Source of the DNA: Hypericum androsaemum
Lineage: Eukaryota; Streptophyta; Magnoliopsida; Malpighiales; Hypericaceae
Length of the DNA stretch: 64,000 bases
NCBI GenBank assembly: GCA_963995505.1
Contig: OZ023199.1
Location: forward strand, 10,027,373 to 10,091,372
Reading direction: 5' to 3'
Shown here one piece after another: positions 44,206-55,467 of the stretch. The translations under genes and the position numbers were made by a program. Position 1 is the first letter of the stretch. The number at the start of each line of letters is the position of its first letter. The notes under the pieces were generated by a model that had not been told where the DNA came from, did no database searches, and worked only from the letters and a program-made list of their open reading frames with translations.

Positions 44206-47200
44206 TCACATGAACATCATGGAGTCCTCTGACATAAGAGCTAACAAGGAGTACTTCACTTTGATTGAGATTTTGCCACCCACTATACAGAGCTTAGCAC
44301 CGGTGACCACCCAGTATCCCGGCGGATCCTCCGGCCCTCTCACCATTTCCCTCGTCTCCACGAAGCTCGACATTTTCAGCGCCCCTGCTGGCAATGGCGG
44401 GACTCCGGGGTATATCGCGGAGTTGACGTCTACTTTCACCGGATTCTCCGGTTGCTTTAGTCCGGCACTGAACCTAGTACTGATCAATGCCGAGAAAACT
44501 CCCGACTTCCTTGACATCGCGGAGTGTTCGCTCCATTCAGACCTGCGAATCTTCGTGGATGCCAGCATTGAGAACCCAAGCCTCAGGAACAGAACTTTCT
44601 TCATTCCGACGAGCTTGACCTCAAACCAAGCCTTTGTGACAATACAAGCAGTATCATCGATATGGGATTCGTTGTACTGCACAGGTGCTGTGCAGACATG
44701 CGAGAATATGGTCCAATTCACTGGCTCCAAGTAGCCTCGTCCGACAGGCTCATCAACAGGCTCGTAACTGCGATTATCTGAGAGTTGGATCGTTGCTGGA
44801 AGAGATGAAAGATGCTGCAGGTGAATAGCCAAATGATCACATCTCTTGCCTTCCAAATATAGGCGGACCCCTGTCACCGGCCTGTTCCCGGAATCAACCT
44901 ACAATTCAATGATAATGATGAGAAGAGAAGCTAAGAGGTCGGGAAACGAATACGAGCAAGCACTTTCAATGTTCTCCATAAGAACGTGCAGATTTCTCAG
45001 TACGTATGCAATACGGTCACCATCTTTCACTCACCTTCGAAGTGTTGACATAGAGCTTGGGACCCATTAAAGAAAACCGAAGTGCGGGGGAAGCTTGTTT
45101 TCTGCGTCGATGAGTTAGTGGCAGATCTCCATACATTGGAGCCCACTGGCGAGGCAATTGGAACTCCAAAAACTGATGGAGTTCCTCAATTTGTGGTTTA
45201 TCTGCAATAGTATCATCATATATCAGCTCCATGCCAAAGGAATACGAAGACCGCAATAGGTGTTGAACTTGAAACTAATATATACTACTGTGAGTTAGTA
45301 GCAACTAGCTGGACACATTTGACAGACTAGCTAGGATAATGATCAAGCTTTTTTCAACTATACTTTTGTATGAAGAAGGCATTTGATCGGAAAGGGGCAA
45401 TTAACAACCAAAACGTTGTCCTTTCGGGTTAAGGAACCAGATTGCCCCAAGAGCTTTGCATCGAGCAGAGCACGGGAAGATGCAAAGACCTGTTTCCTTT
45501 TCATGTATTCTGAAATAAAAAACTATGAGCAACGGAAGAGATAGATGTACGCACATCGAAGGTAGAGATTTATGGCATGGCTTAAGAATCCGTTTCCTTG
45601 TACGCCGCCTAGCAGAGAAGTTATGGGAACGAAGGACATCGAGATGACATTCGGAGACTCCAATATAGTTGAGAGCCACTCATTATGACCTTGGCGGCCA
45701 ATATCTACGCCTCCCCTTCTGACTGCAACCCCCATGACATCCTGCATAAGATCTTCATGTCAATGGCTGATAATATTTGGTCCGTCGTATGGAGATCGGA
45801 GAAGGACAACAGTACACCAAATGTACATTGAATCTCACCTCATTCTTCAAGGAAGTAATGACAGGAGGCCTCATGGAAGCAGCATACACCCCATGAAGAC
45901 TCCAGGGCATTAAAAGCTCACTCTGAAACCACAAGCATGAACAAATTGTAGTTAAGAACTTCTGTTCATCAGTAAAAATTACTGTCTAAAAGCATTCATG
46001 TAATCTATGTGCGGCCTCAAAATCTGAAATACCTGTTGTTGCCGTGCGAATCCGGCAGGGTCTGAATGTTTTGAGAACCTCTCATCGGCTAATCGCTTTA
46101 AGAGTTTCTGAACCTCAGGTGGCTCAAGATTTGAGTTTCGTAACTGCTTTACGTGTACCACATCTTTACCTCCCATCTTAACACCAACAACGACATGAGT
46201 GCCATATTTCTCAATGAACCTGAAAAAATGCACATCATTTTACACAGATTCAAGCCTTCATTTCGAAAAGGTGATTCGTCTAACAAGCTGAACTCGTTCT
46301 TCTACTAGAGAAAGCTCTGCTAGTTTGCTCTTATTTTCATCAAAGACAGACGCCCTAAGTTTCACAGAGTACCGAGTTAATGACGGAATTAACATTCCCC
46401 AAATTTCTATCCGGCTGGATCACATCTAGTTCATCCATTGTATCAGTCCATTATACGCGACATTTTTGCACATCAAGACCGTGCCTTTCGTCGAACCAGA
46501 TATTATCAGCTCATTTATAGCATATTCACTACTCAATTCACTCCATTCAACCCAAAAAGCCTAATTGTGAGGTTCTCCTATTTGCATTCAACTTAGCTAC
46601 TTGAGAATTCCACTTGCTATCCACTTGTTCTTGTGCCGCTGTGCTACTCTATGAATCAAATAACATCATCCCGCGTTGAATCAAAGCTTAGCAGACGAAC
46701 TTACTCTGCGAGAGCAACGGGGTCCCATGAAGTAGGCACCTCTTGCGTGACCTGCTTGGACAATCTGATATGCGACCGCTCCAACTCAATGTTGTACAAG
46801 GATATGAACCAACCGTCGAAAGCTAAATTTTTCACACAGCTTGCATCCTTCTGCCAGCATCCTCTCAAGTCGAACATGGCATTAAACATCCCGGATGGTA
46901 TTTTACCCGATAAACCCAGTTCTTGGTTGAACTTCTCCGACATCTACACACCGCAACCAAATGCAAAGCAATGTCAAATAGGATGGAAATCTATGAGAAC
47001 GCTCCAATGAAATCGCGGAGTCCAAGTTCAAGAGCATGTGCAGAAACATTCAATAAGACTACTTTTTTTTTTCCAATTCTGAGCTTATGTAAGCTACATG
47101 TGTACTTAGAATTACCAGCTACAAAATCAGGATTATACGTTACCGAAGTAAGTAAGGCTACACAGCTCAGTTGGCCAATCTAGTATCAGAAATTTCATAT

Positions 47201-48054
47201 ACAACGCCCTCGGAATCTCCATATCCAACACGCCCCCCTCAAAAGAGGCTCATCAGGCATTGTTTGCTGGCCCGGGATATAGCTCGTATGAATAGTAGCA
47301 ATGGGGTGATGGTGCGTGGCCGCAGATAAACCCGCAGAATCTCCGTATCTCACCCAAAACATTAAAGAGACAACTAGGTAGTCCATAAAATCTCCCTAAT
47401 CCATGTCGGATTCACACTCCAACAAACACAAACAAAATCGGAACTAATTCAATCTCCAGCATCCACCTCACAGAACTAGAGAGAAACGTATGGAGAGAAT
47501 CTCACATTGGAAATAGCAAGTGTGTTGGGCTAGTTTATAAGTATGAAGATCCACCTATTCATAAATTTTTGGGTTGTATGCGGAGATTCTAACATGTTAT
47601 TACAGCCAATTACTCTAACGGACCATAACCTTTCGTCTATTGTGCTGGCATGACCCTCTTAGAGTCACTGCCAATTTCATGCAAATATTGATTCTGAATT
47701 AGATACGAAGATTCTAACCAAACGAATAGCTCGAAAACCATAGAATCTCCCCCAAAAGAAAAACTGTACCTGATTAAAAGAGACTACATCGGAGCCGAAC
47801 CGGATGACGTCACCCTTGTCACACTTGATCACATTAGGAACACCCTCAACTACGATACTCCCACTCCCTCCACCGTAGCCGGGGACCACCAGGTCCCGGG
47901 TCAACCCGGCCCCGTCGAGCTCTATCAGCCTCGACCCACCCGGACCCGGCTTGCAAGAAGACAGCCTGAGGTCGAAGGCCAAGTTGTACCCCTGCCCAAT
48001 CACCGACACGGCCTTCTTAGCCGCCGTCTGCGGGTCCATCCGCGCATGAGCCAT
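44206..48054 (-). CDS. NSL1: MACPF-domain protein, NSL1-type
   Basis: Seven exons on the minus strand (47770-48054, 46705-46943, 46033-46219, 45839-45922, 45555-45741, 45035-45201, 44206-44898) join in phase to 613 residues, the usual length. The N-terminus DPQTAAKKAVSVIGQGY, the core SEKFNQELGLSGKIPSGMFN, the MACPF signature YGTHVVVGVKMGG (180-192), IEELHQFLEFQLPRQWAP, VDSGNRPVTGVRLYLEG and the final PGYWVVTGAKLC...KISIKVKYSLL follow Arabidopsis NSL1 closely, more than CAD1. NSL1 and CAD1 restrain salicylate-dependent cell death; loss gives necrotic lesions. Plant MACPF proteins have not been shown to form pores. The linker after the MACPF signature (exons 46033-46219 and 45839-45922) appears shorter than in Arabidopsis. 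The first intron holds two TRIM relics. Confidence 0.93.
47205..47424 (-). mobile_element. TRIM relic in NSL1 intron 1 (gene sense direction)
   Basis: Read on the minus strand it begins TGTTGGAGTGTGAATCC, passes GTTTTGGGTGAGATACGGAGATTCT (LTR end), a short internal region, a purine tract TTTTGAGGGGGGCG, and a second TGTTGGATATGGAGATTCC. The second LTR lacks most of its middle. No target duplication is clear. Confidence 0.6.
47490..47650 (+). mobile_element. second TRIM relic in NSL1 intron 1, opposite orientation
   Basis: It is parallel to the TRIM at 7075: GGAGAGAATCTCACATTGGA, TTTATAAGTATGAAGATCCA, then TGTTATTACAGCCAATTACT where the TRIM at 7075 has its primer site. Only the left LTR and part of the inside remain. 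Confidence 0.6.
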
Positions 48055-48215
48055 TATCCGAACACACGCAACGGATCAAACTAATCCAAGTTCGGGTCAG
48101 AAATTGGTTCTCTCTTTTTGTGGGTTTGGTTTGGTTGATGATCGGCTATAAGGGGTTTGGTTGGAGCCAAGGATACGTTAGTTACAAGTTGTTTATTGGT
48201 CTTGGTAATGACGAG

Positions 48216-48220
<5 letters not shown>

Positions 48221-48246
<26 letters not shown>
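48221..48246. repeat. (AG)13 microsatellite in the NSL1 5' region
   Basis: Thirteen AG units lie 167 bases upstream of the NSL1 start codon and read as (CT)n on the sense strand. CT tracts near plant transcription starts are common; no function is shown. Confidence 0.9.
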
Positions 48247-48370
48247 GGACCCCATTGAAGTGGTCTTCGGTCATCAGTTTGCCGTTTGTTTTTTTTTAAT
48301 CTCGTTTCTTATCGTCTCATTTTTTTTATTTTCCTTTTTTTGAAAGGTCTATAATTCATTTTTTATTAGA

Positions 48371-48686
48371 AAAAATTTACGTTAGTACCTTGTGATATTA
48401 CCGATTATCACTTGGGTATTTTGTAGTTTTAAAACCATCAAACCGGTTAGCGAGAAAGTCTGCTACAAGTTTCACGCAGTACCGAGTTAATAACATCAGC
48501 AACGATTAATCCGGATCACTACCACATGGCACTCCACGTAGATGATAAAACAACGTTGTTTACCCAAAAAATTACGAACCGGACCTGTGGACCTCTTCGT
48601 GATAAAAATTAGAATAAGTTGGACCGACTTGATGGTTTTAAAACTAAAGGGTATCCGAGTAATAATTAGTGATCCTTCAAGTGAAC
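48371..48686. mobile_element. worn MITE-like inverted-repeat element
   Basis: Near the left end GTAGTTTTAAAACCATCAA matches an inverted TTGATGGTTTTAAAACTA near the right end, with weaker inverted matches further out. The left part (AGTACCTTGTGATATTACC) resembles that of the MITE at 37510. No target duplication could be fixed. Confidence 0.5.
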
Positions 48687-48927
48687 TTTTCTTTTTTTTA
48701 TTGCTCAGTTTACTTGCCTGATATCGTTGGACATATCCTCTTCTTTTCTTTTTAAGGTCGAATTTCATTTTAGTGCATCTTTCTATGGAAACTCTTAGCT
48801 TTTTCGGTTGAAGGTTATACGAAAATTCCAGGAACTAATATTTTGGAACCAAAACAAAAAATATATATCTCTAAACAAATACCATACGCGTTCTTTATCC
48901 AGCATACCTAAACGAAATTTTTTGACC

Positions 48928-48929
<2 letters not shown>

Positions 48930-48970
<41 letters not shown>
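48930..48970. repeat. (TA)n microsatellite
   Basis: About 20 TA units followed by CACACA. Confidence 0.97.
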
Positions 48971-48975
<5 letters not shown>

Positions 48976-48978
<3 letters not shown>

Positions 48979-49723
48979 ATAGTAATATTTATTTGTGTAA
49001 AATTTACTCCTAAAAAACTTGCTAACATAATCATAGGTTACTAAAATGTTATTTAACTAAATTTTAAATTTTAAAAACTAGAGTTATGTCAATTTAAATT
49101 GAAATATCGGTAGCAACTTGGACCCAAGGCTCAGACCAAAGAAATAAAATAAAAATTGGGATTTTTTTATTTTTTTAGTGTTGTGGGCATATATTTAAGC
49201 GACCGGGAGGGGAAGCCTTTGAACGTTGACTTGGCGGAAGTGTAAACGCGCAGACAAGTTGGCGGCGGCTGGGAATTGATCCGCTACTGTCTGTACGCCA
49301 CGTGTCGGTGCTTTGCTTCACTCTCCCGCCAAGAGGTTGACCATCTCGTTGTTTAACTGGCTTTGACCATGTCTCCTGGACTCCATGCTTGGTACGGCAA
49401 ATATCAGATCTTGGAACTAAAATAGAAATGGACGTTTGGTCAGTGTACGTAGATCATATCGGAGGAAAAGTTATGGTGTTAGGATCTATTTTTCTTCTTT
49501 ATGTGCGGGATCGGTCTTTTCTTTTTCATATGCGATCGGTCTTATAATAGATGCCAAGTGATTCTCTCTGAAAATGCACCCTAAAGAAAATGTATTATTC
49601 TTCTGCGTTGATTTAATCGGCTCGATCACGTCGCGATATTGATACCGGTTTATTTTTTCCTACAAAAAAATTTGAAGAGCAATTTGACATTGACCGTTCA
49701 TCCTGATAGATCGATCGATTTAC
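48976..49723. other. intergenic DNA
   Basis: No supported gene or transposon ends. A moderately GC-rich patch at 49195-49400 contains CCACGTGTC, an ACGT-core (G-box/ABRE-like) word, with no gene attached to it. The ORF at 49639-49821 runs into the LINE tail. Confidence 0.5.
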
Positions 49724-49742
49724 TGTGTTTGACTGGCTGGTT

Positions 49743-50023
49743 TTTTTTTTTGGCGAAAAGAAACTTTATTACTCAAAGAAATGAAAAAGTTACAAGAAGG
49801 GGAAAAGGAAACAAAAGATAAGTCAATCACACAGGCCGAATAGGAAACCGCAAAACAGTAAGCCTATCGCCATAAGGAAGAACTCGACTCTACAAACTTG
49901 AGGGATAGCGAGGCCGATGAAGGAACCAATGGTCTTAAGCGATCATTTCTTCTATTTCTTCGCGTTCCTCTTCCTAGCCCGTGGGGACAAGTTGGAGGAA
50001 GATGTGTAGGGGTACCCACAAGA
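49743..50023 (-). mobile_element. 5'-truncated LINE tail with 19-bp target duplication
   Basis: The plus strand starts with a poly-T run, the complement of a poly-A tail. Read on the minus strand the insert ends GAGTAATAAAGTTTC, a polyadenylation-like signal, and then poly-A. Both sides carry the 19-bp duplication TGTGTTTGACTGGCTGGTT (49724-49742 and 50024-50042), as left by target-primed reverse transcription. Confidence 0.85.
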
Positions 50024-50042
50024 TGTGTTTGACTGGCTGGTT

Positions 50043-50999
50043 AAAACCAAATTACCCAAACTTTTGTATTTTGTTTGATTAAAAGTAATTTAATGTTGAT
50101 ATTTGATATATTAATGCTAAATGTACTTATTTAATATAATATATTTATAAAAAAACCCGAACCAATTAGTGATCTGACCGATCATATCGAGAAATTATAA
50201 AAATTCGAGTCACATCACGATTCGTTTAAAAAACAATGCTTCAAATTATGTTTAGTTTCTCGTAATTTTGATATATTTTGGGCGTACTTACTTTGCATTG
50301 CACTCATTCTAAAAGAATTACGCCTATCAACTAATAAAAAATGTTAAGTAGGTTGGAAATGGGAGAGCAATTCACACTCACCTCTCCGCCTAAACAAATT
50401 GCCAAAATTCATCTTCAGCGGGGAATAACCTTTAAATTGACAATCAGCCGGGCGTTAGGGAAAAGTTAATAAATATTTCAACTTGCTCTATAATTTATAT
50501 ATAATATAGAAATAAAATATCTAGTCAGGTGACAAAGGAGTTGACATTAGTGTCTTATTTTATATATACCCACTTTCTGAGATGTTTCCGGTGTAATAAA
50601 CGTACATCGTATGCTAATTGCACGCGGTTTCCTCACCAATTTTGCAAAAGCGCGAGTCGCAAGTAGTCCGAGGCTTAGTGATTCAACGAAAACAAGTACT
50701 TTGGTGTAAAAAAAAAAATTTTAAAAAAAAATTTAAATTTGAACTCTTAAAAATACAACTATATTGAATATTTTGTTGGAAGAATTTGTGGTCCATTCAA
50801 CTTGAACCAATATTAATAAACTGGTAAGTCTACATGATATAAAAAAACTGTTACTCTAGTCATCTTAAGAAAATAATACTCGTCAAAGACAGGATGAGGT
50901 ATATGACGTATATATGGAAATATCTCTTTCCCTGAAACTTCAAAATTTTACAATTATATGCTATTTTGGTTCAAGTACAATAAAATAATATATCATAAA
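50043..50999. other. AT-rich intergenic DNA
   Basis: I see no gene, transposon end or ordered repeat here. Confidence 0.6.
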
Positions 51000-51004
51000 T
51001 ATAT

Positions 51005-51264
51005 TGTCATACTCCGTTAATGATCTGTTTTGTCTGAAATGCTTAAGTTATTTGATTGGTACTATCCATACCAACAATGTGCACATTCTTTTCTGGCACA
51101 CATCTTGAGAGAACTCAAAGGTTAAACGCGTTTGGCCAGGAGTAGGATCAGGATGGGTGACCTCCTGGAAAACTTTTCAGGATGCGTGTGAGTGAGGACA
51201 AAATACACTGCAAAAAACTCGTGTTGGTTTGTGAAAACAGTCGGTCAAATCACGGGGCGTTACG
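51005..51264 (+). mobile_element. solo LTR of a Cassandra-type TRIM
   Basis: The unit starts TGTCATACTCC and ends CACGGGGCGTTACG. It is flanked by the 5-bp duplication TATAT (51000-51004 and 51265-51269). It contains a 5S rRNA-like block and, after it, the Cassandra-type words GATGCGTGTGAGTGAGGACA and TCGTGTTGGTTTGTG. About 260 bases fits a Cassandra LTR. No second LTR or primer site is nearby, so this is a solo LTR. Confidence 0.82.
51112..51190 (+). pseudogene. 5S rRNA-like domain inside the Cassandra LTR
   Basis: CTCAAAGGTTAAACGCGTTTGG and GGATGGGTGACCTCCTGG correspond in order to the 3' half of plant 5S rRNA (GTTAAGCGTGCTTGGGC...GGATGGGTGACCTCCTGG). The C-box region is intact, while the middle (GAGTAGGATCAGG) has lost bases against GAGAGTAGTACTAGG. 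Not a functional 5S gene. Confidence 0.85.
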
Positions 51265-51269
51265 TATAT

Positions 51270-52568
51270 AGTATGGCAGAATTTGGTATATGACCATACC
51301 CAAATTATCGAACATTTAAAAACAAAGATAGCGAATTATTTGCCTGTAAATATATTAAATTTGATTAATTATAATAAGAAGATGTTATTTATTGTCTCCA
51401 TTCTTTATCTCGTCAATCTCAACATCTAATTAGTTCAATATTCAAATTCCTAGTTGCTTAATTTCATAACAATTTCAACCATTTTTAAAGTAGGCATGTC
51501 GGTAGTAACTTGTGAGTGCTGAATTTTCTTGGTGCATCTTCCATCACGTTACCACTGAACCATCCCCCACTTTACCTAAACCTTACAAATAAATTATTAA
51601 GAGAACGTCTAAAATAGGACTCGACCGACCCTTATAACAACCCAACCCAATAGGGTGACACACCTGTGAATATACAGCCCAGAGACCAGAAATGGACCTT
51701 CGTTTGTATGATGGCACGCAAGGTCAATTGCTCGATGGGCCAAAGCAATTGTGGCCTATCTGACTCAAATTTTGGACAAATTGACTACATTGTGGGGTGA
51801 GATTGGGAAATAACCAATCAAAGCCCATTCGCCCAAATTAAGATTTTCTTATTATCTCGTACAAGGTTAAGAGCTACTACTCAAAGATCTACAAAGATAG
51901 TTGGCTGGAAATTGTTGACGATCCAAATTAAAGGACCTTGAAAACTTTGAATCCAAAATTTTTAGATTTTTCTTCGTAAATAGGCAGTAATTTTTAGATC
52001 TATAGATTTTAAATAATCTCAGCATTACCCTAAGAGTAAGAACCCAATTTTTAATTTAGATTATATATTATCTTACACATGGAGCAAATAGTTTATTGGT
52101 TTTGATTGCTTTTAACTAATAGTATTCAAGTCCAATATATGGATGTCTACTTGTACGACTTAAAGGTAAAACTGTCCCTCAATTATAATATACACAGTGA
52201 AGGATATGACTAAATCAAATCACCAAGTTCATAAATTTGAGAGCCGAGGCTTGTCAAGTCAAGTCAAGACAGAGGCCATAAGGTAACCGCCCCAGCCCCC
52301 CACCTTTTGTTTTTGTCAAAAAGAGAATAGGACCCTTTGAAGTAATCGGAACATTTTGAAACAAATGGGAAGTTTTTACAAAATATTTTTTTTGTTAAAT
52401 TGGTCATGACAAAGACAAACAGGGAAAATATGCTACCAAACAGAAACAAGTGTTTTATTAAATTCTTTGCAAATCTTGTACGTACGAATGTAGATGGCAT
52501 GGAAGTTGTGCTCGCAAAAATATCAAACTCGTCTCTGATTATCTACTGAATAAAATGGTCTAGCACAA
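51270..52568. other. intergenic DNA
   Basis: AT-rich with a GC-richer patch at 51600-51830. No gene or repeat structure is identified. The minus-strand ORF at 52264-52500 has no domain. Confidence 0.55.
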
Positions 52569-53055
52569 TTGTTGGATCTAAAAGGTCCAATCAGACAATT
52601 ATTATTGTGCCTAATTGGGCCCAGGCCCATCAGGCCCAAATTTTGGGTGGAATGGGCCGGTCAACCCGAGTTGACCGGCCCAAGGCCACGCAAGCGCCAC
52701 GTCAGCGTGACGTGGCGTTGACGCAGTTGCCGCCAAAGTTGGCAGTCCACGTGGCGGACATGCGGTCCGAAGTGCCACGTGGCGGACATGCGGTCCGAAG
52801 TGCCACGTGGCATGCCACATGGCAGACATGCGGCCCAATAGTGCCAAAAGAGAAATCCGGCTGAACCAAAATGGAAGTTTGCCCACAACCATTCAATAAG
52901 GAAAAAAAACTCTGGAATAGTCTTTGAATTTTGATCAGATTTTCAATAAAGAAAATCTCGTGAAAATCAATTACGAATCCGTTATAACGTGATCGTAATT
53001 CGACTGGCACGAAGACATTGTGGACTCGAACCTGTGGACATCTTGCTTCAACAAG
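52569..53055. repeat. LTR-like GC-rich block with internal 28-bp repeats
   Basis: It begins TGTTGGATCT and ends GCTTCAACA like an LTR, and contains GGGCC-rich words and a tandem 28-base unit (CCACGTGGCGGACATGCGGTC...) in two full copies plus a diverged third (52747-52843). No 5-bp duplication or second copy is found in the window, so the limits are a guess. Confidence 0.45.
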
Positions 53056-54856
53056 TAAGTGATTTATTATTAACGAATTAATTTATTAATTAAATGAGTT
53101 TAACATATAATTACTTGTTAATTACACATTAAATTCATCAACAATATTTCAAAAAAAGATAGATGCATAGAGATTGAAAGTGCACTATAGTCGAAACATA
53201 ATTAAGGAGTTCAGACTCTCGTAATTCTTTCCAAAAAGAAAACTCCCATTTTTATTTGGGTTTAGACTTTTTAAGGAACAGCCAGTATTTCCATGCAAAA
53301 GTAGCATGCGTTGACCATATTGGCCTTTTCCTTTGGGAAAAGCTATTTTTGTATTATGTAATTTGATCAATTTTGAGATATGATCTTGTATTTTAAAAAT
53401 AATTATTTTAACTAATATTATTCCTAATTGTTAATTTTTTACAAAATTATCACCAAAAATACATTTGCTTCTCATGGTGGGGAAATGCCTTGTCCCCACC
53501 AAATCCGGATTGGGTTGATACATGCATGTCTCAAATAGCATTTAATCGTTGTTCTAAATTTACAAAACATCTGATCTAAAAAAAAACTACAAGACATCTA
53601 TATGGTAGCCGGCCAGAAATTTCACCAAAAAAAAAAAATGCGGCGCACTCATTATAAAACTCGTTCGCTTAAGTACCATGCCTGTTTACGCGTTTTTAAT
53701 TTAGTATTTAGTGTTTTACTTTGTTTTTTTAAGAGATGTTTCTTAGAGTCAAATTTTTTGTGACAAATCTTAAATTGGGTTAATTGGTCTATCTGACATT
53801 TCCATGGCAATACCACATCATATTTTCCTCTAGTAGGTGACGCTAACTTGGCAAATTTCAAAACTCCAATTTTTTTTTGCTATGAAATTTTGGGTTTCTG
53901 GAAAATTTAAAAACTCAAATTTTTTGGCTTGTGAAATTTCGGGTTTCAATTTGAGACGTGAATCTAGTATCTTTTATGAAAAACGAACCATAATCATCGT
54001 ATTACGTTAGAAAAGGAAGTCGATTTTTGAGCCAAATAATAACTTAATTATTACTATTTATTTTTTGCTTAAAGAAAAATTGAAAAAAACTCTTAACCAT
54101 ATATTTATTGTCCCAATATTTTCTTTTTTACTTTATGAAACATGAATATTAACGGCACTTTTCTAAGCTTTATTTAAACATAATAGTAAATAAATAAATT
54201 TTTTTATAAGTAAGTAAATAAATAAAGTTTATTAAGTTCTCTAATCGAATCCGAGCAATACCCAACTATTCGACATTGGAATACATGTTAATCAATGTAT
54301 TTGACACACATGTGTGAATATAGTCCATGTTTTATGAATCAAAGTCCTCAATAGCACATCATGTAACCTTATCAAGAACGATTTTTTAATAAATAAAAAT
54401 CCATTAATTGCAGATAAGCACTAAAAACGAACAAAATTATAGTTGGTTTTCGGAGAGAATTTTAATAAATCTCTTCAATAAGCACTAAAAATGAACAAAA
54501 TACTATTATTGGTAAAAATCTTGGTCAAAAAACATTTTTTGTTTTCTATATCTATTAATTGCATATTATTTTGATCATTCAATAATTACAGAATATATGC
54601 CATAATTAGATCATATACATATTGACTAGTAAAAGATTTCATTTGTCTACTTGTAATTCATAGATTGGTAGAGACATACCAAATCATCAAAGGAACCAAC
54701 ATAAAGTCTCTGAAAAATTAATCAACATTTTATATTTAAGACGTTTCATAAGTTTTATGCGTGCAAAATTAGTCAACATTTCGTATTAAAATGTTTACAT
54801 ATGTGTCAATGATTTAATTACCTTCCAAAACAACCAATTACATTTTTTTAAAATTG
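53056..54856. other. AT-rich intergenic DNA upstream of the PMEI-like gene
   Basis: No gene. A small hairpin (GGTGGGGA...TCCCCACC, 53476-53501) and a short repeat with AATAAGCACTAAAAATGAAC (near 54414 and 54477) are the only ordered features. Confidence 0.55.
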
Positions 54857-54864
54857 TATATAAA
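54857..54864 (+). promoter_or_regulatory. TATA box of the PMEI-like gene
   Basis: TATATAAA lies 77 bases before the start codon, giving a predicted start of transcription near 54890. Confidence 0.7.
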
Positions 54865-54933
54865 CTGTAAGGTTGTAGATTTCTCAGTCATAGAAAACCA
54901 AAGCATCATCTCTTAGCAACCAAAAAAATAACA

Positions 54934-55467
54934 ATGGTGTCTTCAATTATCAACTCCTATGCAATGCTTGTACTTTTGTTGGTGTTCTCCATCACACCAT
55001 CTTTTGCCCTAACCCAAGATGAAGTAAATGGGATTTGCACTGATATCGAAATACGAGATTCTTCATTTTGCTACTCTTACTTTAAAAACATCCCTAAAAC
55101 ACCCGCGGAGGACTTATTTATGCTCGTCAAGATAACTGCCAATAAATTATTGACCGAGGCCAGCCAAGTTTCCCATCAGATTGGGACATTGCTAAATCAA
55201 CATCCAACTCCCCAGAGGAAAATTCTTTTGTCAAGATGTTTGGAGCAATACGGGGATGCAACCAACAAGGTGTACGTGGCTCTAGCAGATCTTGCGGCGG
55301 AGGATAGAGTTTCATTCGCTTTTTCATCATATGCTGCCCTTCAATTTGTCGATAATGTTCGAGACGAGATTAGAGGAGCCAGATTTCCCTTCGAGAAGAG
55401 CAATTTAGAGATAGGAAAGTATATTAACATCATCTATCTAATGGATAAATATGTTGACAGGAGTTAG
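54934..55467 (+). CDS. invertase/pectin methylesterase inhibitor-like protein (secreted)
   Basis: A single exon of 177 residues. Residues 1-25 form a signal peptide (MLVLLLVFSITPSFA). The mature part opens with the PMEI pattern: C35 and C46 eleven residues apart, a long amphipathic region, then SRCLEQYGDA with C102. The family normally has four conserved cysteines forming two disulphides. Here no cysteine follows C102: the segment that should carry it (SYAALQFVDNVRDE) has lost it, and it also lacks the usual TC-E-D/E-x-F motif. Length and single-exon structure are normal. Such proteins act in the cell wall on pectin methylesterases or in wall/vacuole on acid invertases; the target cannot be told. 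It may be a diverged or non-inhibitory member. Confidence 0.8.
   Translation: MVSSIINSYAMLVLLLVFSITPSFALTQDEVNGICTDIEIRDSSFCYSYFKNIPKTPAEDLFMLVKITANKLLTEASQVSHQIGTLLNQHPTPQRKILLSRCLEQYGDATNKVYVALADLAAEDRVSFAFSSYAALQFVDNVRDEIRGARFPFEKSNLEIGKYINIIYLMDKYVDRS

Noticed and set aside
44210..44734. 174-codon plus-strand ORF
   Set aside because: Antisense of the last NSL1 exon, which matches the family over its full length on the minus strand.
51112..51190. A true 5S rRNA gene
   Set aside because: Only the 3' half matches, with lost bases in the middle, and the flanks are Cassandra LTR sequence with a target duplication.
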